Origin: Leguminivora glycinivorella
Lineage: Eukaryota > Arthropoda > Insecta > Lepidoptera > Tortricidae
Assembly (NCBI RefSeq): GCF_023078275.1
Contig: NC_062978.1
Span: forward strand, 3,548,585-3,612,584
Direction of reading: 5' to 3'
DNA: 64,000 nucleotides
The translations under genes were made by a program, and so were the position numbers. The notes under the pieces are model-generated. The model made no database searches, was not told the origin of the DNA, and was given only the letters and a program-made list of their open reading frames with translations. Shown here one piece after another: positions 50,232 through 61,503 of this stretch; within the stretch, counting starts at the first letter, position 1, and every line of letters starts with the position of its first letter.

Positions 50232-51204
50232 ATGAGTTCTCGCGGCGGCTAGACTCCGTGCACTGACACTGTGTCTGCGTTGAACATGTTTCACGAAATT
50301 TTGACGTCTATAACTACGAGCAGTGTTGAGAAACTCTTAGATTCGGATAAAGTATCGACGTTTAATATCTGCATATTAGTTAGTTGAATGAATTTTATAT
50401 GTGTGTTAGAAAATACTGTTATTTAGAAATTGATAATCATCATTTTCTCATCCATCCCATTGCCCGTAACTTTTACCAGACAAGTGTCCAGACAAGTTCA
50501 AGTGAAAGTCTCCATAATTTTCCCTAATTTCTCAAGCTACGGCCGGTGGAATTTGCCAGGAAATGATGATTCTTAACTTCTTCTTTTTGGTGCAAAAGTT
50601 ATCCATAACCATCCAAAGGGGTAACGCAGGACTAACGCTATAAGTATTATGGGTACTTTTGCACCAGAAACGATAAGGAGCGGGGTTTAATAGTTAATTT
50701 ATTTGTAAATATTTATTTTAAGTTTATTTTTCGTAGTTGTTGCTTAAATGTAATTTGTACTGTAATCTTGTTTTTAATAAAATATTTATTCTTCTTAACA
50801 GTCTTTTCTAACAAATACATAAAATTAGCCTTGAAAATTTAAAAGGAAGCTTAGTATTTTTCGAAAAAACCTTGAAGCAAAAAAATGGCAGTCGGACCGA
50901 ACTCGCGGCTTATGTGCAGACATTAAACGTCGATACGAACTCTACATTATCTTTAGGTGTCACAAAATTGTTTTAGGAAGGTCTGGCAGCTCTAAGCTCT
51001 GGGTTCTTGATCAATAACATTGAAGTCCTATGTTCAGCGGCGCATTTTAGGTAAGATATGACTGATCTAGTAGACAAATGATCTGTGTTTCGAACACTCG
51101 GCGTCGCGCGAAATACAGAACATACATGCGACTGCAGTGTATAACAAATTGGATAAGTGATTCTGTAAAAGGTTTTAAAGAGGATAGAGAACGAATGGTT
51201 CTCT
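50232..51204. other. Unannotated stretch
   Basis: AT-rich. A short inverted pair around 50575-50670 (TTTTGGTGCAAAAGT and ACTTTTGCACCAGAAA) may be a decayed MITE. No gene. Confidence 0.4.
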
Positions 51205-51545
51205 ATACACCGTGCTTTTATTGTATTCCGTTAACTTTAAGGGAAGGTTATTTCGATGAAATACAATTAATTTCTCCAAGAAACTAGTGTCTTAACTCTT
51301 ACGGTTACCGAGTTATAAAAAAATAAAAATAATTACTGAACACACGGCTACCACTTCCTACTGTTATATGTTTTGACATGTGCCGTCAATCATTTGACAC
51401 TACCTTGAATTCTCACACTGATTGATTCATTTATTGTGTATGAGAACATTGATAACGATAAAAAAATTTTTTGCGAATTTAACTAAAAGTGATACAGGGT
51501 GGTTCCTGATAATGAACCTAACAACGTGTTGAATTTAACGAAAAA
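51205..51545 (+). repeat. Repeat family N copy
   Basis: TTTTATTGTATTCCGTTAAC through CAGGGTGGTTCCTGATAATG, matching 38952-39325. Confidence 0.6.
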
Positions 51546-51565
51546 CAAAAAAAAACACGGTGCAT

Positions 51566-51720
51566 TTGTAGTAGTAGTAGTAGCAAAACACTTTATTGTA
51601 CCAGAAAATAATATAACACACAAGAAAAAAGGCGAACTTATCCCTTTAAGGGATCTCTTCCTGTTAACATTTGAGCATTGAAGGAGAATTGGAGATGAAT
51701 GCAGCACAAACGGCGCAGAA
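51566..51720 (-). mobile_element. Non-LTR retrotransposon 3' end
   Basis: Plus strand (GTAGTA)n, GCAAAACACTTTATTGTACC, GGCGAACTTATCCCTTTAAG and TGTTAACATTTGAGCATTGA. On the minus strand it ends AATAAAGTGTTTTGC followed by the CTACTAC tail. The decayed ORF end ahead of it is too short to assign. Confidence 0.5.
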
Positions 51721-51760
51721 AACGGATTCTAGGTAATAATAGGTAAATTATGACTTACAC

Positions 51761-52082
51761 CATAAATTAAATATAACAAGATCATACCATCCCATACATT
51801 AAAATGCGACCGCCTTAGACCGCGCTTACACTCCACCACACATAGATGGCGCCACACAAAAAATGTCTTGTAGCTTTCGATTATACTTGTTGATGGCGTT
51901 AAGTGTCACTTTTGACATAGATTTACGGCTCGGAATTGACACTTAATGCCAATCTACAAATAATCGGTGGCAAGAAGGCATTTTTTTGTGGCGCCATCTA
52001 TGTGTGGTGGAGTGTAAGCGCGTTCGTAGGCGGTCGCATTTTAATGTATGGGATGGTATGATCTTGTTATATTTAATTTATG
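51761..52082. mobile_element. MITE-7, intact copy, 322 bp
   Basis: CATAAATTAAATATAACAAG and CTTGTTATATTTAATTTATG are perfect inverse ends. The pairing extends through CATCCCATACATTAAAATGC and its partner for more than 60 bp, with further inner arms. Reference for the interrupted copy at 42306. Confidence 0.85.
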
Positions 52083-52235
52083 CTTACACTGACAACACAA
52101 GACTAACATGTGGAGTCCTCGTTTCCTACCCAATTATTAAAATTATTGGAATAAAATAAAACTATGGAAACGCATTCATGCCTGATGACGGATTTCCAAT
52201 TAAATATGACTCAAAACACCGAACGCGAAGTTTTA

Positions 52236-52342
52236 ACGTACAACCGTATATTAATATTTTTGAATAATTATGTCTAACGAAAGTTAGCACGTACATACAA
52301 CCGCATATTAATATTTTTGAATATGTCTAACGAAAGTTTAAC
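52236..52342 (+). repeat. Short tandem duplication, about 55 bp x2
   Basis: ATATTAATATTTTTGAAT and ATGTCTAACGAAAGTT occur twice in tandem with small differences. Confidence 0.6.
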
Positions 52343-52777
52343 GTAATCTTTGTAAACTCATAAGTCTCAGAACCCACGCTCAGAGAACGGTCTCCCAAGT
52401 CCCATTATTTATTTAGGATTTTAAATCCTAAACTAATATAGGATTATCGGCGGCTGACAATAATCTGTTTTGGTTCGCTAAATGGAGTTTATCTTGTTAA
52501 CTGTTCGGACTTAAGCGATGTATCTTTCGGTAATATTCAATTTAGTCTTGTTACGAGGTGTAAATGAAAGACAAACATACTGTGGCTTTTCGTAAGGGTC
52601 CTTGTACCTGAAGTGAAATGAGGTCCTTTTCATCAGAAGGTCCGAAATTCTTATAAGATGATCTTTAATGCACATTTCACAATGCATTATTATTATGAAG
52701 CTAAAGATCCTGAATATATAAAATGCCACATATATTTACCACAAAAAACGGTTTTTTTCTGGCTAGAAAAAAACATG
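52343..52777. other. Unannotated stretch
   Basis: AT-rich; no frame or family recognised. Confidence 0.45.
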
Positions 52778-53526
52778 AAAATAAATTAATAGTTTAAAAA
52801 ACACTATAAAACACGCTTTTATAAATGCACGTAAAAGCCAAAAATAAATTATGGATCGTTCAAGTTGTCTCTATTTGTGAGCTGAAGTTTAAAAACTATG
52901 TGCTTTTAATTATAATATTTGATTGTAAAAGCGTGGGGCGCTGGAACAGGAAAGACTTTTTGTATAACTTGCTGATAAATCAAATTATGCTATGTTACGG
53001 GAAGGAGGTTACACAGATTGACGCGCTAACTGGAGTTGCAGCATAACTAGTAGGTTCTACATTAAACAGTCAAATCAATTAAAAGTCAGTGTTCAAAGTA
53101 GGTACCAGTTTGTCGAACTCAGACAAAATATGCGCTAGTAGCGAGGAGAGTCGACAGTCACCGACACTTAGAACGCCGCTTTTTTCCGGTAATCAAAGTA
53201 CAAAAGGGGAAAGTGTCTACAGTGACAGGATGCAGAGTTCTTGTTCGTGGACGAGATATCTTTGGTTCTCTTTGGTAACCCTTAGGCGGCATATGTAAAC
53301 GTTATGTTCTTATGCAACTTCATTCGCCAGGAAGTTCGGATTAGTATTTGTTTACAAGAAAGTCTTTCCTGTTCCAGCGCCCCACGCTTTTACAATCAAA
53401 TATTATAGTTTTTAAACTTCAGCTCACAAATAGAGACAACTTGAACGATCCATAATTTATTTTTGGCTTTTACGTGCATTTATAAAAGCGTGTTTTATAG
53501 TGTTTTTTAAACTATTAATTTATTTT
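52778..53526. repeat. Long inverted-repeat unit (187-bp arms)
   Basis: Left arm 52778-52964 and right arm 53353-53526 are near-perfect complements around a 388-bp spacer. The right arm lacks 13 bp (ATTAAAAGCACAT) that the left arm and the second copy at about 61006-61018 retain. The spacer holds a 69-codon open frame (53089) conserved in the second copy, but with no recognisable domain. Confidence 0.8.
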
Positions 53527-53889
53527 ATACTTTTTAGTCATTAATAATGAAATACTTTTAACATTTATACATAAATTTATTTCAAGTAGGCGGATTTTAC
53601 ATGCCATTTGTGGCTTAACGTGTACTTATTGCTTATTGCTACTTAATAATAACTAGAGTCTACCTTCTTATTAAGGTATTATCATAAAAATGTTTATACC
53701 TAGTAAGTTATCCGTAAAAGATAGACAATATAGACATGTGCCATCGCGGACATTTTGAAGACATTAGAGAGACATACTTTCGCCATACATTGTTTTGAAG
53801 CTCTCAGCTAGTGGGATTTTGTTTGACTCGATTAGAAAATATTGTCACATTTCAACTAATTCAAACAAAATTTAAGTATTTCTTTTTTG

Positions 53890-56800
53890 CCGAGCCCCCC
53901 TTTATTTGCTCTTAAGGGTCACAGGAAAACCATTACCCAACTTATTTTAAATACAACGTTGATCTTTCTTTCATGCGGGGGGCTTCGCCCCCGAGCCCCC
54001 CTTTGTTTGCTCTTAAAGGTCACAAGAAAACGCTAACCCAACTTATTCTAAATACTACGTTGATCTTTCTTTCATGCGGGGGGCTTCGCCCCCCGAGCCC
54101 GCCTTTTCTTTACTCTTAAGGATCACAAGAAAACCTTAACCCAACTTATTTTAAATACAACGTTGATCTTTCTTTAATGCGGGGGGCTTCGCCCCCGAGC
54201 CCCCCTTTGTTTGCTCTTAAAGGTCACAAGAAAACGCCAACCCAACTTATTCTAAATACTACGTTGATCTTTCTTTCATGCGGGGGGCTTCGCCCCCCGA
54301 GCCCGCCTTTTCTTTACTCTTAAGGATCACAAGAAAACCTTAACCCAACTTACTTTAAATACAACGTTTATCTTTCTTTTATGCGGGGGCTTCGCCCCCC
54401 GAGCCCCCCTTTGTTTGCTCTTAAAGGTCACAAGAAAACGCTAACCCAACTTATCTTAAATACTACGTGGATCTTTCTTTCATGTGGGGGGCTTCGCCCC
54501 CCGAGCCCCCCTTTGTTTGCTTTTAAAGGTCACAAGAAAACGCTAACCCAACTTATCTTAAATACTATGTTGATCTTTCTTTTATGCGGGGGGCTTCGCC
54601 CCCCGAGCCCCCCTTTGTTTGCTCTGAAAGGTCACAAGAAAACGCTAACCCAACTTATATTAAATACTACGTTGATCTTTCTTTCATGCGGGGGCTTCGC
54701 CCCCGAGCCCCCTTTTCTTTACTCTTAAGGATCACAAGAAAATCTTAACCCAACTTATTTTAAATACAACGTTGATCTTTCTTTTATGCGGGGGGCTTCG
54801 TCCCCCGAGCCCCCCTTTGTTTGCTCTTAAAGGTCACAAGAAAACCTTAACCCAACATTTTTCAAATACAACGTTGATCTTTCTTTCATGCGGGGGGCTT
54901 TGCCCCCCGAGCCCCCCTTTTCTTTACTCTTAAGGATCACAAGAAAATCTTAACCCAACTTATTTTAAATACAACGTTGACCTTTCTTTTATGAGCGGGG
55001 CTTCGCCCCCCGAGCCCCCCTTTGTTTGCTCTGAAAGGTCATTCATAAGAAAACGCTAACCCAACTTATTTTAAATACTACGTTAATCTTTCTTTTATGC
55101 GGGGGTTTTCGTTACTCTTAAGGGTCACAAGAAAACCCTAACCAAACTTATTTAAATACTACGTTTATCTTTCTTTTATGCGGGGGGCTTCGCCCCCCGA
55201 GCCCCCCTTTGTTTGCTCTTAAAGGTCACAAGAAAACGCTAACCCAACTTATCTTAAATACTACGTGGATCTTTCTTTCATGTGGGGGGCTTCGCCCCCC
55301 GAGCCCCCCTTTGTTTGCTTTTAAAGGTCACAAGAAAACGCTAACCCAACTTATCTTAAATACTATGTTGATCTTTCTTTTATGCGGGGGCTTCGCCCCC
55401 CGAGCCCCCCTTTGTTTGCTCTGAAAGGTCACAAGAAAACGCTAACCCAACTTATATTAAATACTACGTTGATCTTTCTTTCATGCGGGGGGCTTCGCCC
55501 CCCGAGCCCCCCTTTTCTTTACTCTTAAGGATCACAAGAAAATCTTAACCCAACTTATTTTAAATACAACGTTGATCTTTCTTTTATGCGGGGGGCTTCG
55601 TCCCCCGAGCCCCCCTTTGTTTGCTCTTAAAGGTCACAAGAAAACCTTAACCCAACATTTTTCAAATACAACGTTGATCTTTCTTTCATGCGGGGGGCTT
55701 TGCCCCCCGAGCCCCCCTTTTCTTTACTCTTAAGGATCACAAGAAAACCTTAACACAACTTATTTTAAATACAACGTTTATCTTTCTTTTATGCGGGGGC
55801 TTCGCCCCCCGAGCCCCCCTTTGTTTGCTCTTAAAGGTCACAAGAAAACGCTAACCCAACTTATTTTAAATACAACGTTGATCTTTCTTTCATGCGGGGG
55901 CTTCGCCCCCGAGCCCCCCTTTGTTTGCTCTTAAAGGTCACAAGAAAACCTTAACCCAACATTTTTCAAATACAACGTTGATCTTTCTTTCATGCGGGGG
56001 GCTTTGCCCCCCGAGCCCCCCTTTTCTTTACTCTTAAGGATCACAACTTATTTTAAATACAACGTTGACCTTTCTTTTATGAGCGGGGCTTCGCCCCCCG
56101 AGCCCCCCTTTGTTTGCTCTGAAAGGTCATTCATAAGAAAACGCTAACCCAACTTATTTTAAATACTACGTTAATCTTTCTTTTATGCGGGGGTTTTCGT
56201 TACTCTTAAGGGTCACAAGAAAACCCTAACCAAACTTATTTAAATACTACGTTGATCTTTCTTTTATGCGGGGGGCTTCGCCCCCCGAGCCCTCCTTTGT
56301 TTGCTCTTAAAGGTCACAAGTCAACGCTAACCCAACTTATCTTAAATACTACGTTGATCTTTCTTTCATGCGGGGGGCTTCGCCCCCCGAGCCCCCCTTT
56401 TCTTTACTCTTAAGGATCACAAGAAAACCTTAACACAACTTATTTTAAATACAACGTTTATCTTTCTTTTATGCGGGGGGCTTCGCCCCCGAGCCCCCTT
56501 TGTTTGCTCTTAAAGGTCACAAGAAAACGCTAACCCAACTTATTTTAAATACAACGTTGATCTTTCTTTCATGCGGGGGCTTCGCCCCCGAGCCCCCTTT
56601 GTTTGCTCTTAAAGGTCACAAGAAAACGCTAACCCAACTTATTCTAAATACTACGTTGATCTTTCTTTCATGCGGGGGCTTCGCCCCCGAGCCCCCTTTT
56701 CTTTACTCTTAAGGATCACAAGAAAACCTTACCCCAACTTCTCTTAAATACTACGTTGATCTTTCTTTCATGCGGGGGGCTTCGCCCCCCGAGCCCCCCT

Positions 56801-57905
56801 TTGTTTGCTCTTAAAGGTCACAAGAAAACGCTAACCCAACTTATTCTAAATACTACGTTGATCTTTCTTTCATGCGGGGGGCTTCGACCCCCGAGCCCCC
56901 CTTTTCTTTACTCTTAAGGATCACAAGAAAACCTTAACCCAACTTTTTTTAAATACAACGTTTATCTTTCTTTCATGCGGGGGGCTTCGCCCCCCGAGCC
57001 CCCCTTTTCTTTACTCTTAAGGATCACAAGAAAATCTTAACCCAACTTATTTTAAATACAATGTCGATCTTTCTTTTATGCTTCGCCCCCCGAGCCCCCA
57101 GGGTTTGTTTGCTCTGAAAGGTCATAAGAAAACGCTAACCCAACTTATTTTAAATACTACGTTAATCTTTTTTTTATGCGGGGGTTTTCGTTACTCTTAA
57201 GGGTCACAAGAAAACCCTAACCAAACTTATTTTAAATACTACGTTGATCTTTCTTTTATGCGGGGGTCTTCGCCCCCCGAGCCCCCTTTGTTTCCTCTTA
57301 AAGGTCACAAGAAAACGCTAACCCAACTTATCTTAAATACTACGTTGATCTTTCTTTAATGCGGGGGCTTCGCCCCCCGAGCCCCCCTTTTCTTTACTCT
57401 TAAGGATCACAAGAAAACCTTAACACAACTTATTTTAAACACAACGTTTATCTTTCTTTTATGCGGGGGGCTTCGCCCCCCGAGCCTCCCTTTGTTTGCT
57501 GTTAAAGGTCACAAGAAAACGCTAACCCAACTTATCTTAAATACTACGTTGATCTTTCTTTCATGCGGGGGGCTTCGCCCCCGAGCCCCCTTTGTTTGCT
57601 GTTAAAGGTCACAAGAAAACGCTAACCCAACTTATCTTAAATACTACGTTGATCTTTCTTTCATGCGGGGCTTCGCCCCCCGAGCCCCCCTTTGTTTGCT
57701 CTTAAAGGTCACAAGAAAACGCTAACCCAACTTATTCTAAATACTACGTTGATCTTTCTTTCATGCGGGGGCTTCGCCCTCCGAGCCCCCCTTTTCGTTG
57801 CTCTTAAGGGTAACAAGAAAACCCTAACCCAACTTATTTTAAATACAACGTTGATCTTTCTTTTATGCGGGGGGCTTCGCCCCACGAGCCCCCCTTTGCC
57901 CTCCC
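53890..57905 (+). repeat. Satellite A array 1, about 100-bp unit, around 40 copies
   Basis: Each unit has a GC block GGGGGGCTTCGCCCCCC (a 7-bp stem with a TTC loop) followed by GAGCCCCCCTTTG. An AT-richer part contains GGTCACAAGAAAACGCTAAC and TTAAATACTACGTTGATCTT. Two unit types alternate in part: one with TTTGTTTGCTCTTAAAGG and TACTACGTT, the other with TTTTCTTTACTCTTAAGG and TACAACGTT. Larger blocks repeat too (a GTGGATC variant at 54461 and 55259). Open frames across it are by-products. Confidence 0.95.
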
Positions 57906-57912
57906 TTTTCTG

Positions 57913-58660
57913 TTCATATCTTCCGGCACCATCATGAGGCCTTGAAACCTAATCGTAGTCATAGTTCATTACAAGACTTTTCTAAGAAGCCCAAAAACAG
58001 CTATGATACGATGTTCCATCATGTAGTTCCAGTTCATATCTTCCGGCTCCATCATCAGACCTTGATACCTAATCGTAGTCAAAGTTCATTACAAGACTTT
58101 TCTAAGAAGCCCAAAAACAGCTATGATACGATGTTCCATCATGTAGTTCCAGTTCATATCTTCCGGCTCCATCATCAGACCTTGAAACCTTATCGTAGTC
58201 AAAGTTCATTACAAGACTTTTCTAAGAAGCCCAAAAACAGCTATGATACGATGTTCCATCATGTAGTTCCAGCTCATATCTTCCGGCTCCATCATCAGAC
58301 CTTGAAACCTAATTGTAGTCAAAGTTCATTACAAGACTTTCCTAAGAAGCCCAAAAACAGCTATGATACGATGTTCCATCATGTAGTTCCAGTTCATATC
58401 TTCCGGCTCCATCAGCAGACCTTGAAACCTAATTGTAGTCAAAGTTCATAACAAGACTTTTCTAAGAAACCCAAAAACAGCTATGATACGATGTTCCATC
58501 ATGTAGTTCCAGTTCATATCTTTCGGCTTCATCATCAGACCTTGAAACCTAATTGTAGTCAAAGTTCATTACAAGACTTTTCTAAGAAACCCAAAAACGG
58601 CTATGATACGATGTTCCATCATGTAGTTCCAGTTCATATCTTCCGACTCCATCATCAGAT
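57913..58660 (+). repeat. Satellite B array 1, 120-bp unit, six full copies
   Basis: Units start TTCATATCTTCCGGCTCCAT at 57913, 58033, 58153, 58273, 58393, 58513, and a partial one at 58633. All are exactly 120 bp, so frames stay open across the array by arithmetic. It ends in ATCAGATCAGCTCAACAGTA, a non-repeated tail. Confidence 0.95.
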
Positions 58661-59280
58661 CAGCTCAACAGTACCATATTATTGTATTGTCATCGGAACT
58701 ACATATAGCTGCCAATTTTCATTACGCTACGATCCTTGGAAGATGGTTAAATTAGCCTCCGCAGATTCAATTACATAGTTAGTTACATACACGACGACCT
58801 AATAAAAGCGTGTTAAAAAGCAGTTTTTTTTCTGGAGTATGTTTTTTTTCTAAAGTACGAAATATCAAAATTGGCAAAGCAGTTAATACTTTTACTTTTA
58901 TACGGTTTTTTGGACTTAATGATAAACGAATTTTATCAAACCACTTTAATTTCTGGTCTTATAAAAGTAACATTTACGAAATCTGTAGTTGGTAGTTATC
59001 ACTATTTACTGTTGGCAACACCACCGCCTCTCCACGCTGCACGCCGCATCGGGGATTCCCCAATAAACGTTTGTATACTGAATGTTAATCGAATTAAAAT
59101 GTACGTTATTTTTATTGAAACACGTTACAACTCACGAAAAACCGTTATTGTCGAATTATTTGTTCATCTGAAAAAAAAAACAATGGTGCTCGGTGTTTTT
59201 TCATAATAATTCTGAAAAAAAAAACCATTTTTTTTTCTATTTGCAACCCTACCCTGTATATTAGAATATGTAAATTGTAA
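58661..59280. other. Tail of the satellite locus and AT-rich DNA
   Basis: The first 130 bp (TTGTCATCGGAACTACATAT, GGAAGATGGTTAAATTAGCC) look like the unique terminus of the element that carries the satellites; similar tails occur in lepidopteran repeats I recall. AATAAAAGCGTGTT near 58802 echoes the end of the inverted-repeat arm at 53488. No gene. Confidence 0.4.
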
Positions 59281-59605
59281 TGGACCATTTTTTTTTTCAA
59301 AGTTGTCCACCCCACTGTTTTGTAGAACACGGGTATTTTTTACGCGATTCATACTCAGAATCGCCAGGTTTTTCGATCCTGATAGGAGAAAAAAAATGTC
59401 CCAAGTTTTCCATACATTTTCAAACCTTCCATTCCGTTACCGCCATACAAAATTTATGAAAAAAATGGTAACGGAATGGAAAAAATACCTTGGGGCACTT
59501 TTTTTCTCCTACTAGGATTGAAAGAGCTCGCGATTCAGCAAATCACATAAAAATTTCCAAATCCAAAAAAAAAGTAGGATGGACAACTTTGAACAAAATA
59601 GTCCA
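59281..59605. mobile_element. MITE-2, near-intact copy
   Basis: TGGACCATTTTTTTTTCAAA and the inverse GACAACTTTGAACAAAATAG..TCCA bound a 325-bp palindrome centred on CATACAAAATTTATGAAAAA. Arms include ACTCAGAATCGCCAGG and GCTCGCGATTC. Used as the reference for copies at 1239 and 24388. Confidence 0.8.
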
Positions 59606-60543
59606 AATACAGATTCGCTAAGTAGGAATAGTTATATATATATATTATAGTAGAGGTAGATACATATGTACTGGGCCAAAGCCGAACGCCTCAAAGACAT
59701 CTTCCACAATCGTGGTTTTCTCTATTAACTAGAATAACTTCTAAGAAAACCTTTTAGCGTCTTGGAACTATTACACTAATACATGTTTTCAACTAAGAAA
59801 ACAAGGCGAGACGAATGTAGGGGCGTATGACGTATAGCGGGTAGTTATGAGCTAAGGTGCTTTATTCGACTCTCCCAAAATGGCGTTACGTGTTGATTCT
59901 CCGTTGATGTGGATAATAGGCTACTTGCCTAGTCAAATCAGCTTCTGTTTAAGAACTGTCAAAACGAATTTGAACGACTTGCTAATATGGAATTGATTTA
60001 AAATCGAATTGAGTGATGTCACGGTGAACTCAGTTACTTTATAGATTTCTCCCACTTATTAAAATAAAAATTGGACTTAAAAATATCGCAAGTCGAATAA
60101 GTGCAATCATCTGTCAAAATTAGACATTTGAAATGACAGTTTTGCGTGACAACCAAACCAAACTATGTATATACATACATACGTATAATCACGCATGTAA
60201 TACCTGTTAATACAGTATTATTTTAAAATGCGTGTCAAATTCAAATCACTTTAAAATTAACTGTGGATATTCCATTTTAAAATGATGCGACTTTGACAGT
60301 TAATGTGACTCGAATAAGGCAGCTACATACAGAGATAAGTGTAGATAGACATACATACACACAGCGCTCACAAATGAATGCTTTGTGTGCACGGCGTTTG
60401 TTCTCGGACACATCTGATAAATAACAGCCCACGGCAACGTGTGAAATGTGCAACCATAAAGTTTTCCAACTTATTTTTATGATGGCGAGGGTATTTAGGT
60501 TAAAACTTATAGGTTATTTTTACTGTAGATACGAATACCACTT
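59606..60543. other. AT-rich stretch containing an inverted family O copy
   Basis: 59925-60062 is the complement of repeat family O at 48763. A short imperfect palindrome around TTTAAAATGATGCGAC lies at 60220-60310. Nothing else recognised. Confidence 0.45.
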
Positions 60544-61139
60544 AGGAAAGACTTTTTGTAATATAACTTGCTGATAAATCAAATTATGCTATGTTACGGG
60601 AAGGAAGTTACATAGATTGACGCGCTAACTGGAGTTGCAGCATGACTAGTAGGTTCTACATTAAACAGTCAAATCAATTAAAAGTCAGTGTTCAAAGTAG
60701 GTACCAGTTTGTCGAACTCAGACAAAATATGCGCTAGTAGCGAGGAGAGTCGACAGTCACCGACACTTAGAACGCCGCTTTTTTCCGGTAATCAAAGTAC
60801 AAAAGGGGAAAGTGTCTACAGTGACAGGATGCAGAGTTCTTGTTCGTGGACGAGATATCTTTGGTTCTCTTTGGTAACCCTTAGGCGGCATATGTAAACG
60901 TTATGTTCTTATGCAACTTCATTCGCCAGGAAGTTCGGATTAGTATTTGTTTACAAGAAAGTCTTTCCTGTTCCAGCGCCCCACGCTTTTACAATCAAAT
61001 ATTATAATTAAAAGCACATAGTTTTTAAACTTCAGCTCACAAATAGAGACAACTTGAACGATCCATAATTTATTTTTGGCTTTTACGTGCATTTATAAAA
61101 GCGTGTTTTATAGTGTTTTTTAAACTATTAATTTATTTT
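60544..61139. repeat. Second, left-truncated copy of the inverted-repeat unit
   Basis: Matches 52948-53526 at an offset of about 7.6 kb, including the same 69-codon frame (60688). It begins abruptly inside what would be the left arm, so it has only the right arm complete (about 60952-61139). That arm retains the 13 bp missing from the first copy. Confidence 0.85.
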
Positions 61140-61503
61140 ATACTTTTTAGTCATTAATAATGAAATACTTTTAACATTTATACATAAATTTATTTCAAGT
61201 AGGCGGATTTTACATGCCATTTGTGGCTTAACGTGTACTTATTGCTAATTGCTACTTGATAATAACTAGCGGCTACCTTCTTATTACGGTATTATCATAA
61301 AAATGTTTATACCTAGTAAGTTATCCGTAAAAGATAGACAATATAGACATGTGCCATCGCGGACTTTTTGAAGACATTTAGAGAGACAAACTTTCGCCAT
61401 ACATTGTTTTGAAGCTCTCAGCTAGTGGGATTTTGTTTGACTCGATTAGAAAATATTGTCACATTTCAACTAATTCAAACAAAATTTAAGTATTTCTTTT
61501 TTC

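Noticed and set aside
51483..51707. 74-codon minus-strand open frame
   Set aside because: It lies across the junction of repeat N and a non-LTR 3' end; the sequence is better explained as retroelement 3' tail.
52190..52200. CCTGATGACGG as a fifth hammerhead core
   Set aside because: CTGATGA is present beside a Penelope-type terminal block, but no stem II followed by GAAAC could be found downstream.
53890..57905. CRISPR-like regular repeats or bacterial rho-independent terminators (GC hairpin followed by T-run)
   Set aside because: Units are contiguous tandem copies with no unique spacers, and the surroundings are plainly eukaryotic; the hairpin plus T-run is a property of the satellite.
54381..57937. 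Multiple open frames in the satellite A arrays
   Set aside because: They are the same repeat unit translated over and over and shift with unit length; no independent evidence of coding.
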